NCBI GenBank assembly: GCA_944325615.1
Contig: CALVAU010000149.1
Coordinates: forward strand, 1-6,638
DNA: 6,638 bases
Source of the DNA: Candidatus Gastranaerophilales bacterium
GTDB taxonomy: Bacteria; Cyanobacteriota; Vampirovibrionia; Gastranaerophilales; Gastranaerophilaceae
Direction: 5' to 3'
Part shown: piece by piece, positions 6,506-6,638 of the stretch
How the letters are laid out: every line of letters starts with the position of its first letter
Numbering within the stretch: the stretch's first letter is position 1
Notes under the pieces: model-generated
Database searches by the model: none
Seen by the model: only the letters and a program-made list of their open reading frames with translations
What the model was told of the DNA's origin: nothing
Translations under genes and position numbers: made by a program

Positions 6506-6534
6506 ATTCTACAACGAACAAACTTTGGTGTCTA
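6506..6534 (-). promoter_or_regulatory. Sigma-70 promoter of rsmD, predicted to give a leaderless mRNA
   Basis: On the complement TAGACA (6529-6534, 5/6) and TAGAAT (6506-6511, 5/6) are spaced by exactly 17 bp, and a TG lies just upstream of the -10 (TTGTAGAAT). Only six bases separate the -10 from the rsmD ATG, so a start seven bases downstream falls on the A of the ATG. Confidence 0.72.
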
Positions 6535-6540
6535 ATAAGA

Positions 6541-6612
6541 CTTGAACAAAACCGCCGGAACCGGGAAGCTTGTTATCGCATCCTATTTATAAAACCGGCA
6601 AAAGGGAGCTTT
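6541..6612 (+). promoter_or_regulatory. Leader of the right-edge gene with GC-rich complementary segments
   Basis: GCCGG at 6554-6558 can pair with CCGGC at 6595-6599, AACAA at 6545-6549 with TTGTT at 6570-6574, and AAGCT at 6566-6570 with AGCTT at 6607-6611, which touches the ribosome binding site. AACCGG occurs twice (6559-6564 and 6593-6598), giving alternative pairings. I do not recognise a known riboswitch. No convincing plus-strand promoter was found here. Confidence 0.3.
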
Positions 6613-6638
6613 ATGAACGAAATTCGCAATAACAAAAC
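6613..6638 (+). CDS. Start of an unidentified gene (truncated by window edge)
   Basis: ATG at 6613 is preceded by GGGAG (6604-6608) with a four-base gap, a credible though tightly spaced ribosome binding site. The nine visible codons read MNEIRNNK followed by an incomplete Thr codon. This is too little to assign a family. The frame is also open upstream of the ATG for more than 100 bases, so a longer N-terminus cannot be excluded, but the ribosome binding site favours 6613. The gene is divergent from rsmD, with 113 bases between the two start codons. Confidence 0.5.

Noticed and set aside
6542..6590. TTGAAC (6542-6547) with TATTTA (6584-6589) as a plus-strand promoter for the right-edge gene.
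   Set aside because: The spacing is 36 bp and no -10-like hexamer occurs at 16-19 bp from TTGAAC.

Overview
The window is AT-rich bacterial chromosome with ordinary sigma-70-type promoters, purine-rich ribosome binding sites and hairpin/poly-U terminators. The best lineage clue is the large gene at 1226-2878. It combines a SpoIIIAA/Ycf45-like P-loop ATPase with a C-terminal R3H domain, an architecture I associate with Cyanobacteriota. With the low GC content, a pyruvate phosphate dikinase and no photosynthesis gene in view, I infer a non-photosynthetic relative such as a gut Gastranaerophilales/Melainabacteria-type organism. This is inference from protein architecture, not a database match; a Firmicute is the main alternative.

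Layout from left to right. (1) The 3' end of fusA (EF-G) on the plus strand ends in a perfect hairpin terminator. (2) Convergent to it, on the minus strand, is a 95-residue protein I do not recognise. (3) A 306-base AT-rich divergent spacer carries a promoter for each flanking gene. (4) The R3H-domain ATPase and then a small CPYC glutaredoxin lie on the plus strand; the glutaredoxin has its own strong promoter. (5) A second bidirectional terminator separates it from the convergent minus-strand pair: rsmD (16S rRNA m2G966 methyltransferase) and, downstream of it, ppdK (pyruvate phosphate dikinase). (6) At the right edge a plus-strand gene begins divergently from rsmD and only its first nine codons are visible.

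The genes are housekeeping: translation (fusA, rsmD), central carbon metabolism (ppdK), thiol redox (glutaredoxin) and a nucleic-acid-linked ATPase of unknown role. No single pathway joins them, and each transcription unit is well delimited. I see no mobile element, CRISPR array, tRNA/rRNA gene, phage gene or defence cassette, and no clear evidence of a new multi-gene system. The points most worth a second look are regulatory: an rsmD promoter placed so that the mRNA should be leaderless; an inverted repeat around the glutaredoxin promoter that could hide its ribosome binding site only in read-through transcripts; a dyad just upstream of a candidate ppdK promoter; and a structured leader ahead of the right-edge gene.
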